Of a stretch of 64,000 nucleotides of DNA, positions 35,283-44,451 are shown piece after piece (position 1 is the first letter of the stretch; each line of letters opens with the position of its first letter). The notes under the pieces were generated by a model, which searched no databases, was not told where the DNA came from, and saw only the letters and a list, made by a program, of their open reading frames with translations. Source of the DNA: Kiloniellaceae bacterium (lineage in GTDB: Bacteria > Pseudomonadota > Alphaproteobacteria > Kiloniellales > Kiloniellaceae); assembly GCA_021776195.1 (NCBI GenBank), contig JAJFGK010000012.1:62001-126000 (forward strand), read 5' to 3'. The position numbers and the translations under genes are program-made.

Positions 35283-35375
35283 ATCGGTGGTCCCAGGTAG
35301 ATCTGCGCGAAGCCGAGCCCATCGTCACCGGACGAGGCAGAATCGGTTTCCGTTAGAGAAGTAAGGAGATAAAGC

Positions 35376-35834
35376 ATGGCTCTCACAGCTCCCCGGATCG
35401 AGTCTCCGACTCCCCCGGCCCCAAACTCCGCAGGCCTGGCGGCCCAACTGCTTGACAAGGCTATGGCCTGTCTCGACGAGGCCGTCGGCGCCATCGAGTG
35501 CAACGATATCGAAACCCGCTGCAACACGATCAATCTCGCATCCGAGATCATCACCACCTTGCATCTGGGTTTGGACTTCGACAACGGCGGCGAGACCGCC
35601 GACAGGCTCGGTGCGATCTATCGTTTCATTTTGGCCCAGTTGATCCGCGTCAACCTGACGGGCGACGAAACCCTGGCCACCCGCATCAGCGAGGTGCTGT
35701 CACCGCTTGCCGATGCTTGGCATGAGGTCGACAAAAGGATCGAGAGCGGCAACCAGCTCGATAGTATCGAGCCGGTGATTCTGAGTGCGGTGGACGCTTC
35801 TTCTGGGCCAATTCGCAGCCTGGAAGTTCGCTGA
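35376..35834 (+). CDS. fliS: FliS-like flagellin chaperone (copy 2)
   Basis: 152 residues, ATG 35376 after AAGGAG. The four-helix FliS body is recognisable from AAQLLDKAMACLDEAVGAIECND, INLASEIITTLHLGLDFDNGG and AIYRFILAQLIRVNL; the D-x-x-x-G-G turn is kept exactly as in copy 1, while the first 20 residues and the tail differ. It opens the fliK-flgD-flgE operon rather than sitting with fliD. One copy may serve each flagellin, or copy 2 may act as a regulator or export partner; sequence alone does not decide. Confidence 0.75.
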   Translation: MALTAPRIESPTPPAPNSAGLAAQLLDKAMACLDEAVGAIECNDIETRCNTINLASEIITTLHLGLDFDNGGETADRLGAIYRFILAQLIRVNLTGDETLATRISEVLSPLADAWHEVDKRIESGNQLDSIEPVILSAVDASSGPIRSLEVR

Positions 35835-35883
35835 CCTACGCAAAGAACCAAGCCTCTCGGCCACTTAATCCTCGGTGAAAGCA

Positions 35884-37608
35884 ATGAACCCAGTGGAAAT
35901 TCAACCCCGGGCGCCCGCCATAGCGCCGCTCGCCAACCCCGTCTTGCAATCCGTCGAGACCGTGTTTGCCAAGATACTGGGCGATGCCCATCTCGCTGGC
36001 GTTTCGGCCGGGGCCATCGCCACGCATCGGGAGTCCATAGAGGTCGAAGCTCTCCGACCGGACTATGACCGGGATTCTTACGAGGACAGGTCCCCGGGCG
36101 CGCGGTTCATCGACGAGCGCAGTGTGGCGGGTCGCAACGACGATCTGCTTGACGATCCCGCGGGGGACCGCGGGGCCGGCACTGGCGACCCTGAAGCCGA
36201 CCTCCCGCCGGACAGAGCGGAGGACGACGGCGGTCCTGGGGCCCGAGAAGAAACAACGGACGCGGCTTCCCTCGATGAGGATGGTGCGACGGATGGACCT
36301 ACGGAGGACGCCGACGACGCCAGCGCCAAGGATGAGACAAAAGCAGCGGGATCTGTCGATGCCACTGTCACCGCCGGCCTGTCCCAGGTTGCCGCCGCGG
36401 CCGCCTCGGCTGGGGGCCTTGCGGCAGCCGATCCGGGTCAGGTCAAGCCTGCGCCGGACGTCGCTGCTCCCGCGGTCACAGCGACGGCCGCACCCGCCGG
36501 TCAAGCCGCGCTCGCCGCGGCCCTCGGCCGCACATCACAAACCCAGAGTCCGCAAAAGACAGTAGGCACCGGCAAAGCCGCCGGGGAAACCAGCGAACAG
36601 ACGAATGCGCCGGCAACCCGCGGTCCCGGCCCGCGGGTGGCCCCGATCGCGGGTTCTCGGCCGAGCGGCGAAGCCCAATCCCAGGCCCAATCCCAGGTCC
36701 AGGTGACGGTCAGCAGTAGCGCATCGATTGGCAGTCCGAATGGGACTCTCAAAGGCGCCGAGACAATAGCGAACCTGCAGGACCCCACTCTCGCCGGGGG
36801 CAGCGGCACGACCAACCCCGTCCTGTCCAAGGCAACCCAAAGCGCGGTTCCCGCCATTCTCGCCGGCAAACAAGGCCAAGGCCAGCAGGGTCAAGGCCAG
36901 GCCGGTGGACAGAACAACGGACAACAGCAACTGCTGAGCCAGACCATGCTTGGCGCCCGCTTGCAAAACGCAGCAGCCGCGGCAGGCACCGGATCAGGCA
37001 CCGGGCCCGGCGCCTTCGGGGCAACCCTTGCCGGGACGACCTCATCGGCCGCCGATGTGGCCAGGGTCGACGGCAGCGCCTTGACGCCCTCGGGCCAGGC
37101 CCTGGCCGCCACCGCCGGCCAGCCGCGCGGTTTGATACAGGCCACCGCCGAAGCCAGCGCCACCGCAAGAATGCAAGCCGCGGCAAACTCGCAAGACCCG
37201 GCCACGCAAATCGCCTTCCAAGTATCCAAGGGCGCGCGCGCCGGCCAAGAGCGGATCTCCATGCAGCTGCACCCTGCCGAACTGGGCCGTATCGACGTCA
37301 AGCTGGAGTTCACCGAGAACGGACATCTGCGCGTCATGGTCAGCGCCGAGAAGAACGACACGCTCGACCTTCTCCAGCGCGACTCTCGGACCCTGGAGCG
37401 GGCGCTCCAAGATGCCGGCGTGAAGACCGACTCGAACAGCCTCTCGTTCCAGAAAGGACAAGAGCGCAACGCCGGCCAGCAAGCCCAGGGCAAGGATGGC
37501 AACGCCGCCAATGACGGAAAATCGGACGAGCTAGATACCGCTGGCGCGGACTCCGGTCCGGCCAAATCCGCGAAAATACACAACGGCGATCTCGATATCG
37601 AGGTCTAG
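35884..37608 (+). CDS. fliK: Flagellar hook-length control protein
   Basis: 574 residues from ATG 35884 (a GTG nine bases earlier is also possible). About 430 residues are a long Ala/Gly/Gln/Pro-rich ruler with acidic stretches, and the conserved FliK C-terminal domain begins around residue 450: ERISMQLHPAELGRIDVKLE, then GHLRVMVSAEKNDTLDLLQRD and LERALQDAG. FliK measures the hook and switches the export gate from hook to filament substrates. It is secreted during hook assembly. Encoded directly before flgD and flgE, its normal partners. A second protein with a faintly similar layout is at 50712. Confidence 0.88.
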   Translation: MNPVEIQPRAPAIAPLANPVLQSVETVFAKILGDAHLAGVSAGAIATHRESIEVEALRPDYDRDSYEDRSPGARFIDERSVAGRNDDLLDDPAGDRGAGTGDPEADLPPDRAEDDGGPGAREETTDAASLDEDGATDGPTEDADDASAKDETKAAGSVDATVTAGLSQVAAAAASAGGLAAADPGQVKPAPDVAAPAVTATAAPAGQAALAAALGRTSQTQSPQKTVGTGKAAGETSEQTNAPATRGPGPRVAPIAGSRPSGEAQSQAQSQVQVTVSSSASIGSPNGTLKGAETIANLQDPTLAGGSGTTNPVLSKATQSAVPAILAGKQGQGQQGQGQAGGQNNGQQQLLSQTMLGARLQNAAAAAGTGSGTGPGAFGATLAGTTSSAADVARVDGSALTPSGQALAATAGQPRGLIQATAEASATARMQAAANSQDPATQIAFQVSKGARAGQERISMQLHPAELGRIDVKLEFTENGHLRVMVSAEKNDTLDLLQRDSRTLERALQDAGVKTDSNSLSFQKGQERNAGQQAQGKDGNAANDGKSDELDTAGADSGPAKSAKIHNGDLDIEV

Positions 37609-37652
37609 GACAAACCTGAAACACCGGCCACCAAAACCTGGAGAATCGCGCC

Positions 37653-38330
37653 GTGGAAATCAATGAAACACCCAACAATGTCGCCAACGCCAACAGTGCG
37701 GCGGGATCCTTGACCGGCGGCACCAGCCTGGCCGAGACCTTCGACAACTTCTTGACGTTGCTCACCACGCAGCTTCAGAACCAGGATCCGCTGTCGCCGC
37801 TGGACACGAATGAATTCACCGATCAGTTGGTGCAGTTTACCGGCGTCGAACAGGCGCTCGCCACCAACGACAAACTGGACGAGCTGATTGCCCTGCAAGG
37901 CAGTAACCAGCTGTCCGCCACGCTCGACTACATCGACAAGACCGTGACGGTGGACAGCGAACTTCTCGCCCTTCAGGAGGGCTCGGCCACGATTACCTAT
38001 AATCTCGCGACAAATGCCGAGAACGCCGCTGTCTTCATCGTCAACAGTTTCGGCAACACCGTGCGCACGATCTCCGCCGATCCCAGCGCCGGCCATCACG
38101 AGGTGGTTTGGGACGGTCTGGATCAATCCGGCGACCAGCTCGCCGATGGCGTCTACAGCTTCTTCGTCTCGGCCGTCGACCAAGACAACGGTCAGATCGA
38201 GGTTACCCAGGCGACCCGAGGCCTGGTCACCGCCGTTCGTCTCGAGAATGGGCAGGCGATCCTCGAACTGGGCGATCTGGATGTGCCCGCGGATCTGGTC
38301 CGCGGCATCGGATCGGCAAGCGCAGGCTGA
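37653..38330 (+). CDS. flgD: Flagellar hook assembly scaffold
   Basis: 225 residues from GTG 37653. The N-terminal FlgD signature is intact: FDNFLTLLTTQLQNQDPLSP, then DTNEFTDQLVQFTGVEQAL. The C-terminal part has the Tudor/fibronectin-like FlgD hook domain with SFGNTVRTISADPSAGHHEV and WDGLDQSGDQLADGVYSF, where the G-x-x-x-W-D-G-x-D motif is diagnostic. FlgD caps the growing hook and is later replaced. It follows fliK by 44 bases. Confidence 0.92.
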   Translation: MEINETPNNVANANSAAGSLTGGTSLAETFDNFLTLLTTQLQNQDPLSPLDTNEFTDQLVQFTGVEQALATNDKLDELIALQGSNQLSATLDYIDKTVTVDSELLALQEGSATITYNLATNAENAAVFIVNSFGNTVRTISADPSAGHHEVVWDGLDQSGDQLADGVYSFFVSAVDQDNGQIEVTQATRGLVTAVRLENGQAILELGDLDVPADLVRGIGSASAG

Positions 38331-38447
38331 CCGCGAGAATTCGATCCACCCTCGGCGCGCGGCAACCGGCCGACGAGACGAGTGACCAAGGAACAGGGTT
38401 CGGGACCAGGTCCCGGTCCAATGAGTTAGGAAAAGGAGTAACCAGCT

Positions 38448-39701
38448 ATGAGTCTCTATGGCGCGCTATTCACCGGAGTCTCCGGGCTGAATGCCCAAAG
38501 CAATGCGATTGGCATCATCTCCGACAACATCGCCAATGTGAACACCGTCGGCTACAAGAACATCGAGACACGCTTTTCCTCGCTGGTTACCCGCGAGGTG
38601 ACCTTGACCGAGCACTCGCCCGGCGGCGTCCTCTCAAGCCCCTTCTTCGCCATCGATCAGCAGGGCTTGCTGCAGGCCACCTCCAACGTGACCGACCTGG
38701 CCATCACCGGCGAGGGTTTCTTCGTGGTCAACGAGGACTCCCTGCCTGGCGTCGGCTCCAACTACTTCTTCACCAGGGCCGGACAGTTCACCGCCGACAA
38801 AGACGGGAACCTGCGCAACGCCGCCGGATACTTCTTGCAGGGTTTCGATATCCGCAACGGCAACACCGCGCCTCCCAGCTCCAGTACCTTTTCGAACCTC
38901 TCCACGGTCAATGTAAACAACCTGTCGGGCACGGCGACGGCGACCACCGGGATCGAGCTTGACCTGAACCTGCCGTCGACCGCCGCGGTCAACGATGCCT
39001 TCACGGTAACGACCCAGGTCTTCGACTCGCTGGGCAATCCGCACGATTTCGACATTACCTTCACCAAGACCGGTACCAACGCCTGGTCTTTCGCGGCCAA
39101 CGATCCGACCCTGAGCGGCGTCACCACGGGTACCGCCGCCGGCGCCGGCACCATCGCCTTCAACACCGACGGCACCCCGGGAACAATCACCACCACGACG
39201 CCCTTTGCCGTCACCGGCTGGACAACCGGCGCCGCCAACTCCTCCCTCACTCTCGACCTGGGCACCGTAAACACCAGCGAGGGCGTGACCCAGTTCGCCA
39301 GCGATTTCACCATCACCAAGATCCTCCAGGATGGTGTCCGCTTCGGCGTTTTCGCCGGCATCAACATCGGCGCCGACGGCATCATCACCGCGCTGTTCGA
39401 CAACGGGCAGCAGCGCGACATCTATCACCTGCCGCTGGCGAACTTCCCCAATGTGAACGGCCTGGAACAGACCGGCGGAAACGCCTATCAGCAAACCGAC
39501 CGATCCGGCACCTTTCTGCTCAATCTGGTCGGACAGGGCACGGTCGGCTCATTCACGCCCTCGGCACTGGAAGCCTCGACCGTCGATCTCGCCACCGAGT
39601 TCACCAACATGATCGTCACCCAGCGCGCCTATTCGGCCAACGCCCGGGTAATCACGACCGCCGACGACATGCTGGAGGAGTTAATCAGGCTGCGTCGATA
39701 G
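38448..39701 (+). CDS. flgE: Flagellar hook protein
   Basis: 417 residues, ATG 38448 after AAAAGGAG. The N terminus MSLYGALFTGVSGLNAQSNA and the segment ISDNIANVNTVGYKN are the rod/hook-protein signature. FlgE D2-type repeats (TFSNLSTVNVNN, NDAFTVTTQVFDSLGNPHDF) follow, and the C-terminal helix is DLATEFTNMIVTQRAYSANA, then EELIRL. It polymerises into the universal joint. Last gene of the fliS2-fliK-flgD-flgE group; a strong inverted repeat lies after its stop. Confidence 0.94.
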   Translation: MSLYGALFTGVSGLNAQSNAIGIISDNIANVNTVGYKNIETRFSSLVTREVTLTEHSPGGVLSSPFFAIDQQGLLQATSNVTDLAITGEGFFVVNEDSLPGVGSNYFFTRAGQFTADKDGNLRNAAGYFLQGFDIRNGNTAPPSSSTFSNLSTVNVNNLSGTATATTGIELDLNLPSTAAVNDAFTVTTQVFDSLGNPHDFDITFTKTGTNAWSFAANDPTLSGVTTGTAAGAGTIAFNTDGTPGTITTTTPFAVTGWTTGAANSSLTLDLGTVNTSEGVTQFASDFTITKILQDGVRFGVFAGINIGADGIITALFDNGQQRDIYHLPLANFPNVNGLEQTGGNAYQQTDRSGTFLLNLVGQGTVGSFTPSALEASTVDLATEFTNMIVTQRAYSANARVITTADDMLEELIRLRR

Positions 39702-39708
39702 TTCTCTT

Positions 39709-39763
39709 GATTTCGACTGATCGGGGGCAGCATCGCTGAGGGTGCTGTCCCCGCATCGAAATC
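39709..39763 (+). terminator. Long inverted repeat after flgE
   Basis: Outer arms GATTTCGA (39709-39716) and TCGAAATC (39756-39763) enclose an inner stem of GGGGGCAGCA with TGCTGTCCCC, giving a tall hairpin seven bases after the flgE stop. No T-run is present. It is the likely 3' end of the flgE transcript. Confidence 0.6.
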
Positions 39764-39913
39764 GGGACGTGCCGCGACCGGTACGACCGGGCTTCGAGTG
39801 ACGATCGCGGCAGTCAATCTAAAATTCGCGACAAATCACCGATTTAGCGTTTTGGTAAGGCGGGGATGGTAGCTTTGCACCATACAACGAGGAACGAGGA
39901 CGGAGCTGTTCTC

Positions 39914-40240
39914 ATGTATTCAGACAGCCCAGGTAGGCAAGACACGATTATTGGACCGGCAGGTAAGCCGTTGTCTTTGGACGACCTCCCCGCGCCCGGG
40001 ACCAAGCGCTGGGTCGTTCGGCGAAAGGCGGAGGTGGTCACCGCCGTGCGGGCCGGACTGCTCACGCTGGAAGAGGCCTGCGAGCGCTATCATCTATCCA
40101 TGGAGGAGTTCCTGTCTTGGCAGGCTCTGATTGAAAAGCATGGCGTGCGCGGCCTGCGAACAACCCGGTTGCAGCAGTACCGCCGCAAGACAGCGGACTC
40201 CAGCTTTTCCCTTGGTGACGAAGAACTCGCCCGCGCGTAG
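39914..40240 (+). CDS. sciP: CtrA inhibitor SciP (DUF1153)
   Basis: 108 residues from ATG 39914, preceded by GGAG at the right distance; the frame is open 16 codons further back, but the conserved part starts with MYSDSPGRQ. The SciP helix-turn-helix is complete: RWVVRRKAEVVTAVRAGLLT, then LEEACERYHLSMEEFLSWQALIE in pieces, and GLRTTRLQQYR. In Caulobacter SciP binds CtrA-activated promoters in late cell-cycle stages and blocks CtrA-driven transcription. Its place immediately upstream of the fliF operon, with ctrA 17 kb away, supports cell-cycle control of flagellar genes. Confidence 0.85.
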   Translation: MYSDSPGRQDTIIGPAGKPLSLDDLPAPGTKRWVVRRKAEVVTAVRAGLLTLEEACERYHLSMEEFLSWQALIEKHGVRGLRTTRLQQYRRKTADSSFSLGDEELARA

Positions 40241-40266
40241 CCGGCCTGCTTCGATCATTACGATTT

Positions 40267-40314
40267 GGCGCGAATTGCCAGGCATTTTTTGCCCGATGCT
40301 AGGCAAGAAGTGCC
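40267..40314. promoter_or_regulatory. Three tandem ftr-like palindromes upstream of fliF
   Basis: GGCG-N5-TGCC at 40267-40279, GGCA-N5-TGCC at 40281-40293 and GGCA-N5-TGCC at 40302-40314 lie 120-170 bases before fliF. In Caulobacter FlbD represses fliF from an ftr site, so repression of the early operon is the likely role. Confidence 0.55.
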
Positions 40315-40319
40315 TGGCG

Positions 40320-40334
40320 TTAACGCCACCTTTA
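40320..40334 (+). promoter_or_regulatory. Possible CtrA site upstream of fliF
   Basis: TTAA-N7-TTTA differs by one base from the CtrA box TTAA-N7-TTAA. It directly follows the ftr-like sites, about 100 bases before the fliF start. Confidence 0.35.
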
Positions 40335-40433
40335 CCAGCATCGCCCTAGCATGACCGTAGACGAGCCCGGCTGAGCAATCGATGCCAAAGCCCGGGCGCC
40401 TGACACAACGACTGATAGCCAGGACGGTCAAGC

Positions 40434-42137
40434 TTGTACAGTTTTCTAAACACCTTGCGCGGCCTGGGTCCCATGAAGCTGGGTGCCCTGATTGCGGTGG
40501 CGGCCGGGCTCCTCGCCTTTTTCATCTATTTGACCAGTCGCATCACCACACCGGAGATGGCGCTGCTCTACGGTCAGCTCGAGGCCGAGGACAGTGGCGA
40601 GATCATCAAGCGCCTCGACGAACTCAAGGTGCCCTACGAGATCAGTCCTGACGGCGCGAAAATCATGGTCAGCAGCGACCAGGTGGCCCGCATGCGTGTG
40701 ATCATGGCCCAGGAGGGCCTGCCGAACGGCGGGTCCATCGGTTATGAGATCTTCGACCGCTCCGACGGTATCGGCACGACCAACTTCGTCCAGAACATCA
40801 ACCATGTGCGCGCCCTGGAGGGCGAGCTCTCGCGGACCATTCGCTCCATTGGCGGCGTCAAGAACGCACGGGTCCATCTTGTGCTGCCGCAGCGTCAGAT
40901 CTTCAGCCGCGAACGCCAGGACCCCAGCGCGTCGATCGTACTGAACCTGGTTGGCGCCCGCGCATTGGACAAGCAGCAGGTTCTCGCCATCCAGCACCTG
41001 ATCAGCGCGGCGGTGCCCGGCCTCAAACCGCAGATGGTCTCCATCGTCGACAGCCACGGCAACCTCCTGGCCCGCCCGGCCGACGAGAACTCTACCCAGG
41101 AACTGGCCTCCAATGCCGACGACATGCGGGTCTCCTACGAGACCCGCACCGCGCGCGTGATCGAAGAGATGCTCGCCCGCTCCCTCGGCCCCGGGAACGT
41201 TAGGGTGCAGGTCGCCGCGGAACTGGACTTCGATCGGGTCACGGAGAACTCCGAGACCTACGATCCCGATGGCCAGGTCGTGCGATCGACCCAGACCGTG
41301 GAAGAAAACTCGGATTCCCAGGACACACAAGCGCCGCCGGTCACGGTTGGCGCCAATCTGCCCAACGCGGGTCAAAACGACACCGACGCCGCCGGGGCCC
41401 AGAGCAGCACCTCCCGCACGGAAGAGACCGTCAACTACGAAATCAGCCGTGTCACCAAGACCCACGTCAAGGAGTCCGGCCTGGTTCGCCGCCTTTCGGT
41501 CGCGGTTATGGTCAATGGCACCACGTCTCTCGATGCCGAAGGCAATAGCGTCTATCAGCCCCGCTCCGACGAAGAGCTGGCGTCAATTGCCACGCTGGTT
41601 CGCTCGGCCGCCGGTCTGGACGAAGAGAGGGGCGACCGCCTGGAAGTGGCCGACATGCCCTTCGTCGAGATCACCGAAGATCTGGGCGGACCCACCGATC
41701 TCTTTTTCGGTTTCGACCAGCAGGACCTCGTCCGCTTGGCGGAAATCATCGTGCTCGCCCTACTCGGCATCATGGTGTTGCTGTTCGTTGTGCGGCCAAC
41801 CGTGGCGCGGCTGCTCGAGAGTGAGGTGGCCGACTTCGAGCGAATCTCCGGCGGCACGCAAACGCTGCCCGATGGCACCGTGGTCAAGACCGCCTTGGCC
41901 GGCCCAGGCGGCGCTCTTGCCCCCTATGACGGTGATGATCGCGAGGGCGGTCACGGACGACAACTCGCGATGCCCAGCGAAGGCAATCTGGCGGACGAAA
42001 TCAGCAACGCCATCGATCTCAATCACGTGGAGGGCAGGGTTCGCGAGTCCTCCGTGCGCAAGATTGGCGAGATCATTCAGAAACATCCGGAAGAAGCAGC
42101 CAACATCGTCCGGGCCTGGCTCTATCAGCAGGACTGA
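40434..42137 (+). CDS. fliF: Flagellar MS-ring protein
   Basis: 567 residues using TTG 40434; the N-terminal SFLNTLRGLGPMKLGALIAV is conserved in FliF, so the later ATG 40473 would cut into it. A GGACGG stretch upstream serves as ribosome binding site. Two membrane segments (GALIAVAAGLLAFFIYLTS and IIVLALLGIMVLLFVV) flank the ring-building periplasmic domain with ALEGELSRTIRSIGGVKNARVHLVLPQR in pieces. The C-terminal tail (VRKIGEIIQKHPEEAANIVRAW) is the FliG-binding segment. FliF forms the base of the rotor and houses the export apparatus. Confidence 0.93.
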   Translation: MYSFLNTLRGLGPMKLGALIAVAAGLLAFFIYLTSRITTPEMALLYGQLEAEDSGEIIKRLDELKVPYEISPDGAKIMVSSDQVARMRVIMAQEGLPNGGSIGYEIFDRSDGIGTTNFVQNINHVRALEGELSRTIRSIGGVKNARVHLVLPQRQIFSRERQDPSASIVLNLVGARALDKQQVLAIQHLISAAVPGLKPQMVSIVDSHGNLLARPADENSTQELASNADDMRVSYETRTARVIEEMLARSLGPGNVRVQVAAELDFDRVTENSETYDPDGQVVRSTQTVEENSDSQDTQAPPVTVGANLPNAGQNDTDAAGAQSSTSRTEETVNYEISRVTKTHVKESGLVRRLSVAVMVNGTTSLDAEGNSVYQPRSDEELASIATLVRSAAGLDEERGDRLEVADMPFVEITEDLGGPTDLFFGFDQQDLVRLAEIIVLALLGIMVLLFVVRPTVARLLESEVADFERISGGTQTLPDGTVVKTALAGPGGALAPYDGDDREGGHGRQLAMPSEGNLADEISNAIDLNHVEGRVRESSVRKIGEIIQKHPEEAANIVRAWLYQQD

Positions 42138-42180
42138 CATGAGCACCCTCAATACGCCCGGATTGCGAGGATAGACCACG

Positions 42181-43197
42181 ATGCGTATGCACGAAGACGC
42201 CAGAAACCTGGGGGGCACCGACAAGGCGGCGCTGCTCTTGATGTCGATCGGCGAAGAAAACGCAGCGCGCATCTTCGCCATGATGGAAGACGACGAGATC
42301 AGAGAGCTCTGTACCCATATGGCGAACCTGGGTCAGGTGAGCTCGGAACTGATCGAACAGCTCTTGGTCGAGTTCGCCGACCAGATCTCTGCCACGGCCT
42401 CGGTCACCGGTAACTTCGACACCACCGAACGCCTCTTGATGAAGGTCCTCGACGGCGAAAAAGTCCAGGGCATCATGGAAGAGATCCGCGGCCCCGCCGG
42501 CCGTACCATGTGGGACAAACTCGGCAATGTGAACGAGATGGTTCTCGCGAACTACCTGAAGAACGAGTACCCGCAGACCGTCGCCGTGGTGCTGTCCAAG
42601 ATCAAGTCCGAACATGCGGCGCGGGTGCTTGCAGTGCTGCCGGAGGCCTTCGCGATGGAGGTCGTGATGCGCATGCTGCGCATGGAGTCCGTGCAGAAGG
42701 AAGTTCTGGAGGACGTCGAACGGACCCTGCGCAACGAGTTCATGTCGAACCTTGCAAAGACCAGCCGCCGCGATTCCCATGAACAGATCGCCGAAATCTT
42801 CAACTACCTGGACCGCAGCCTGGAGACCCGGTTCCTCGACTCGCTGGAGGAACGCAATCGCGACTCGGCCGAACGGATCAAGGCGCTGATGTTCACCTTC
42901 GAGGACCTGACCAAGCTCGACCCCGGGGCCATCCAGACTGTCATCGGCGGCGCCGACAAGGCGGTCCTCGCCCTGGCGCTCAAGGGCGCGACCGACAGCG
43001 TCAAGGACCTCTTCTTCTCCAACATGTCCGAGCGCGCCGCCAAGATGATGAAAGAGGACATGGATTCCAAGGGTGCGGTACGCCTGAAGGAAGTCGACGA
43101 AGCGCAAATGACGCTGGTCAATCAGGCCAAGGAACTCGCCGCCAAGGGCGACATCGTTATCGCCGACAGCAAGGGCGACGACGAGTTGGTCTACTAG
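42181..43197 (+). CDS. fliG: Flagellar motor switch protein FliG
   Basis: 338 residues. The N-terminal domain ([22 protein letters not shown]), middle domain ([22 protein letters not shown], the E-H-P-Q-T-like motif here EYPQT) and C-terminal torque domain ([45 protein letters not shown] in pieces) are present. Charged residues contacting MotA lie in this last helix. It sits 43 bases after fliF, and its transcript continues into fliH. Confidence 0.93.
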   Translation: MRMHEDARNLGGTDKAALLLMSIGEENAARIFAMMEDDEIRELCTHMANLGQVSSELIEQLLVEFADQISATASVTGNFDTTERLLMKVLDGEKVQGIMEEIRGPAGRTMWDKLGNVNEMVLANYLKNEYPQTVAVVLSKIKSEHAARVLAVLPEAFAMEVVMRMLRMESVQKEVLEDVERTLRNEFMSNLAKTSRRDSHEQIAEIFNYLDRSLETRFLDSLEERNRDSAERIKALMFTFEDLTKLDPGAIQTVIGGADKAVLALALKGATDSVKDLFFSNMSERAAKMMKEDMDSKGAVRLKEVDEAQMTLVNQAKELAAKGDIVIADSKGDDELVY

Positions 43198-43212
43198 GAG
43201 GTACGCCAGGTC

Positions 43213-44064
43213 ATGGCCGCAGCCCAAAAGTTTTTGTTCGATACGGACTTTGCGCTCCCGGACCCGGAGCCCGAAGAGGTCGTCGAGACCTCCCCTATCG
43301 AAAAGCCGGAAAGCGAAATCGCGCCGGAGCCGGAGCTTCCGCCGGCGATCCAGTACAGCGAGGAAGAGTATCAGCAAGCCTGCGCCGAGGCCCAAGAGCG
43401 CGGCCGTGTCGCCGGCCTGGCAGAAGCCAGGGAAGACCGCGAGGAAGCCCAAGCGGCGGCCACGGCACGGCTGCTGCAGCAGTACGACTTTCTTTTGTCG
43501 CAGCAAGAGAAGATTGCCAACCAGCATCAGGACGAGGCGCTGAACATCGCATCGGTTCTGGTACGAAAGCTCTTCCCGCACCTCGCCGCCAATCACGGTC
43601 TGATCGAGATCGAGGCGATCGTGCGCGATTGCCTCGAGCGGGCCAGGCTCGAACCACGCCTGGTGGTGCGCTGCTCGGACCTCTTTCTTGACGACGTCAA
43701 ACAGTTGGTCGAGAGCATCGTCGGCCAGGTGGGCTATGAAGGACGCGTCGTTTTCCTGTCGGCGCCGGATATGGAGGCCGGCGACCTGAGGGTCGAGTGG
43801 GCCGACGGCGGCGCGGAACGCAATGCCGACGATCAATGGGCGGCAATCGATTCGGTGATCGCCCTGGCCCTGCAGTCGGACGACACCTCGGGAAGTGACA
43901 GCGGGCCCGGCGACAGCCGGTCCGAAACCGACAACGAGCCCGGCGACAGCCGGCCCGAAACCAACGAAATGCCGGATAGCGCCGGCGAAGCCCCGGCCAT
44001 GGCCGAAGGCTCCCTGCCCGGCCAGGAAAGCCCGGATCAGTCACCACAAGGAGGTCAGACATGA
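43213..44064 (+). CDS. fliH: FliH-like export regulator
   Basis: 283 residues. An acidic, Pro/Glu-rich N terminus is followed by a helical middle (EEEYQQACAEAQERGRVAGLAEA) and a conserved FliH-like core with DEALNIASVLVRKLFPHLA and EIEAIVRDCLERARLEPRLVVR. The Gly/Asp/Ser-rich final 60 residues are disordered. FliH binds the FliI ATPase and FliN. Position between fliG and fliN is the standard one. Stop and the fliN start overlap as ATGA. Confidence 0.82.
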   Translation: MAAAQKFLFDTDFALPDPEPEEVVETSPIEKPESEIAPEPELPPAIQYSEEEYQQACAEAQERGRVAGLAEAREDREEAQAAATARLLQQYDFLLSQQEKIANQHQDEALNIASVLVRKLFPHLAANHGLIEIEAIVRDCLERARLEPRLVVRCSDLFLDDVKQLVESIVGQVGYEGRVVFLSAPDMEAGDLRVEWADGGAERNADDQWAAIDSVIALALQSDDTSGSDSGPGDSRSETDNEPGDSRPETNEMPDSAGEAPAMAEGSLPGQESPDQSPQGGQT

Positions 44065-44420
44065 CCGATAGCGACGATCTCGATCTGACGGATCTGACGG
44101 AGGAGGAATCCTCTCAAGAGGCCCAGGACGGCAATGGCGGCAAGGCGACCGAAGAGAAGAAACCGCCGACCAACGCCAGAGAACTGGAAGCCGTCTATGA
44201 CATTCCCATTCAGGTCTCGGCGGTGCTCGGCAAGGCCAGCATGCAGGTCTCGCAGCTCTTGAAAATGGGCCGCGGTGCCGTGGTGGAGCTCGACCGCAAG
44301 GTCGGAGAAGCCATCGATATCTACGTCAACAATCGTCTGGTGGCCCGGGGCGAGGTTGTCGTGGTGGACGAAAGACTGGGCGTGACCATGACCGAGATCA
44401 TCAAGGCAGAGAAGAACTAG
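44061..44420 (+). CDS. fliN: Flagellar motor switch protein FliN
   Basis: 119 residues. After an acidic N-terminal stretch, the SpoA domain is complete: VYDIPIQVSAVLGKASMQVSQLLKM, then GAVVELDRKVGEAIDIYVNNRLVARGEVVVVDERLGVTMTEI in pieces. FliN forms the lower C-ring with FliM and is the docking site for FliH. Its ATG overlaps the fliH stop. Confidence 0.92.
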   Translation: MTDSDDLDLTDLTEEESSQEAQDGNGGKATEEKKPPTNARELEAVYDIPIQVSAVLGKASMQVSQLLKMGRGAVVELDRKVGEAIDIYVNNRLVARGEVVVVDERLGVTMTEIIKAEKN

Positions 44421-44451
44421 AACATAGAAGGCCGGGTTCGGAACAAACACC

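Larger units (their letters stand above)
34713..35375. other. Divergent regulatory region between flagellin 2 and fliS2
   Basis: These 663 bases carry two assigned sigma-54 promoters (34816-34830 minus, 35268-35282 plus), a third orphan match (34957-34971 plus), ftr-like sites at 34917-34954 and 35179-35191, and an AT-rich stretch around 34840-34880. Short open frames on both strands here lack coding character and ribosome binding sites; I see no gene that I can support. Confidence 0.65.

Noticed and set aside
42073..43836. 587-residue minus-strand frame across fliG and fliH
   Set aside because: Antisense to two confidently assigned genes with typical high-GC shadow composition.
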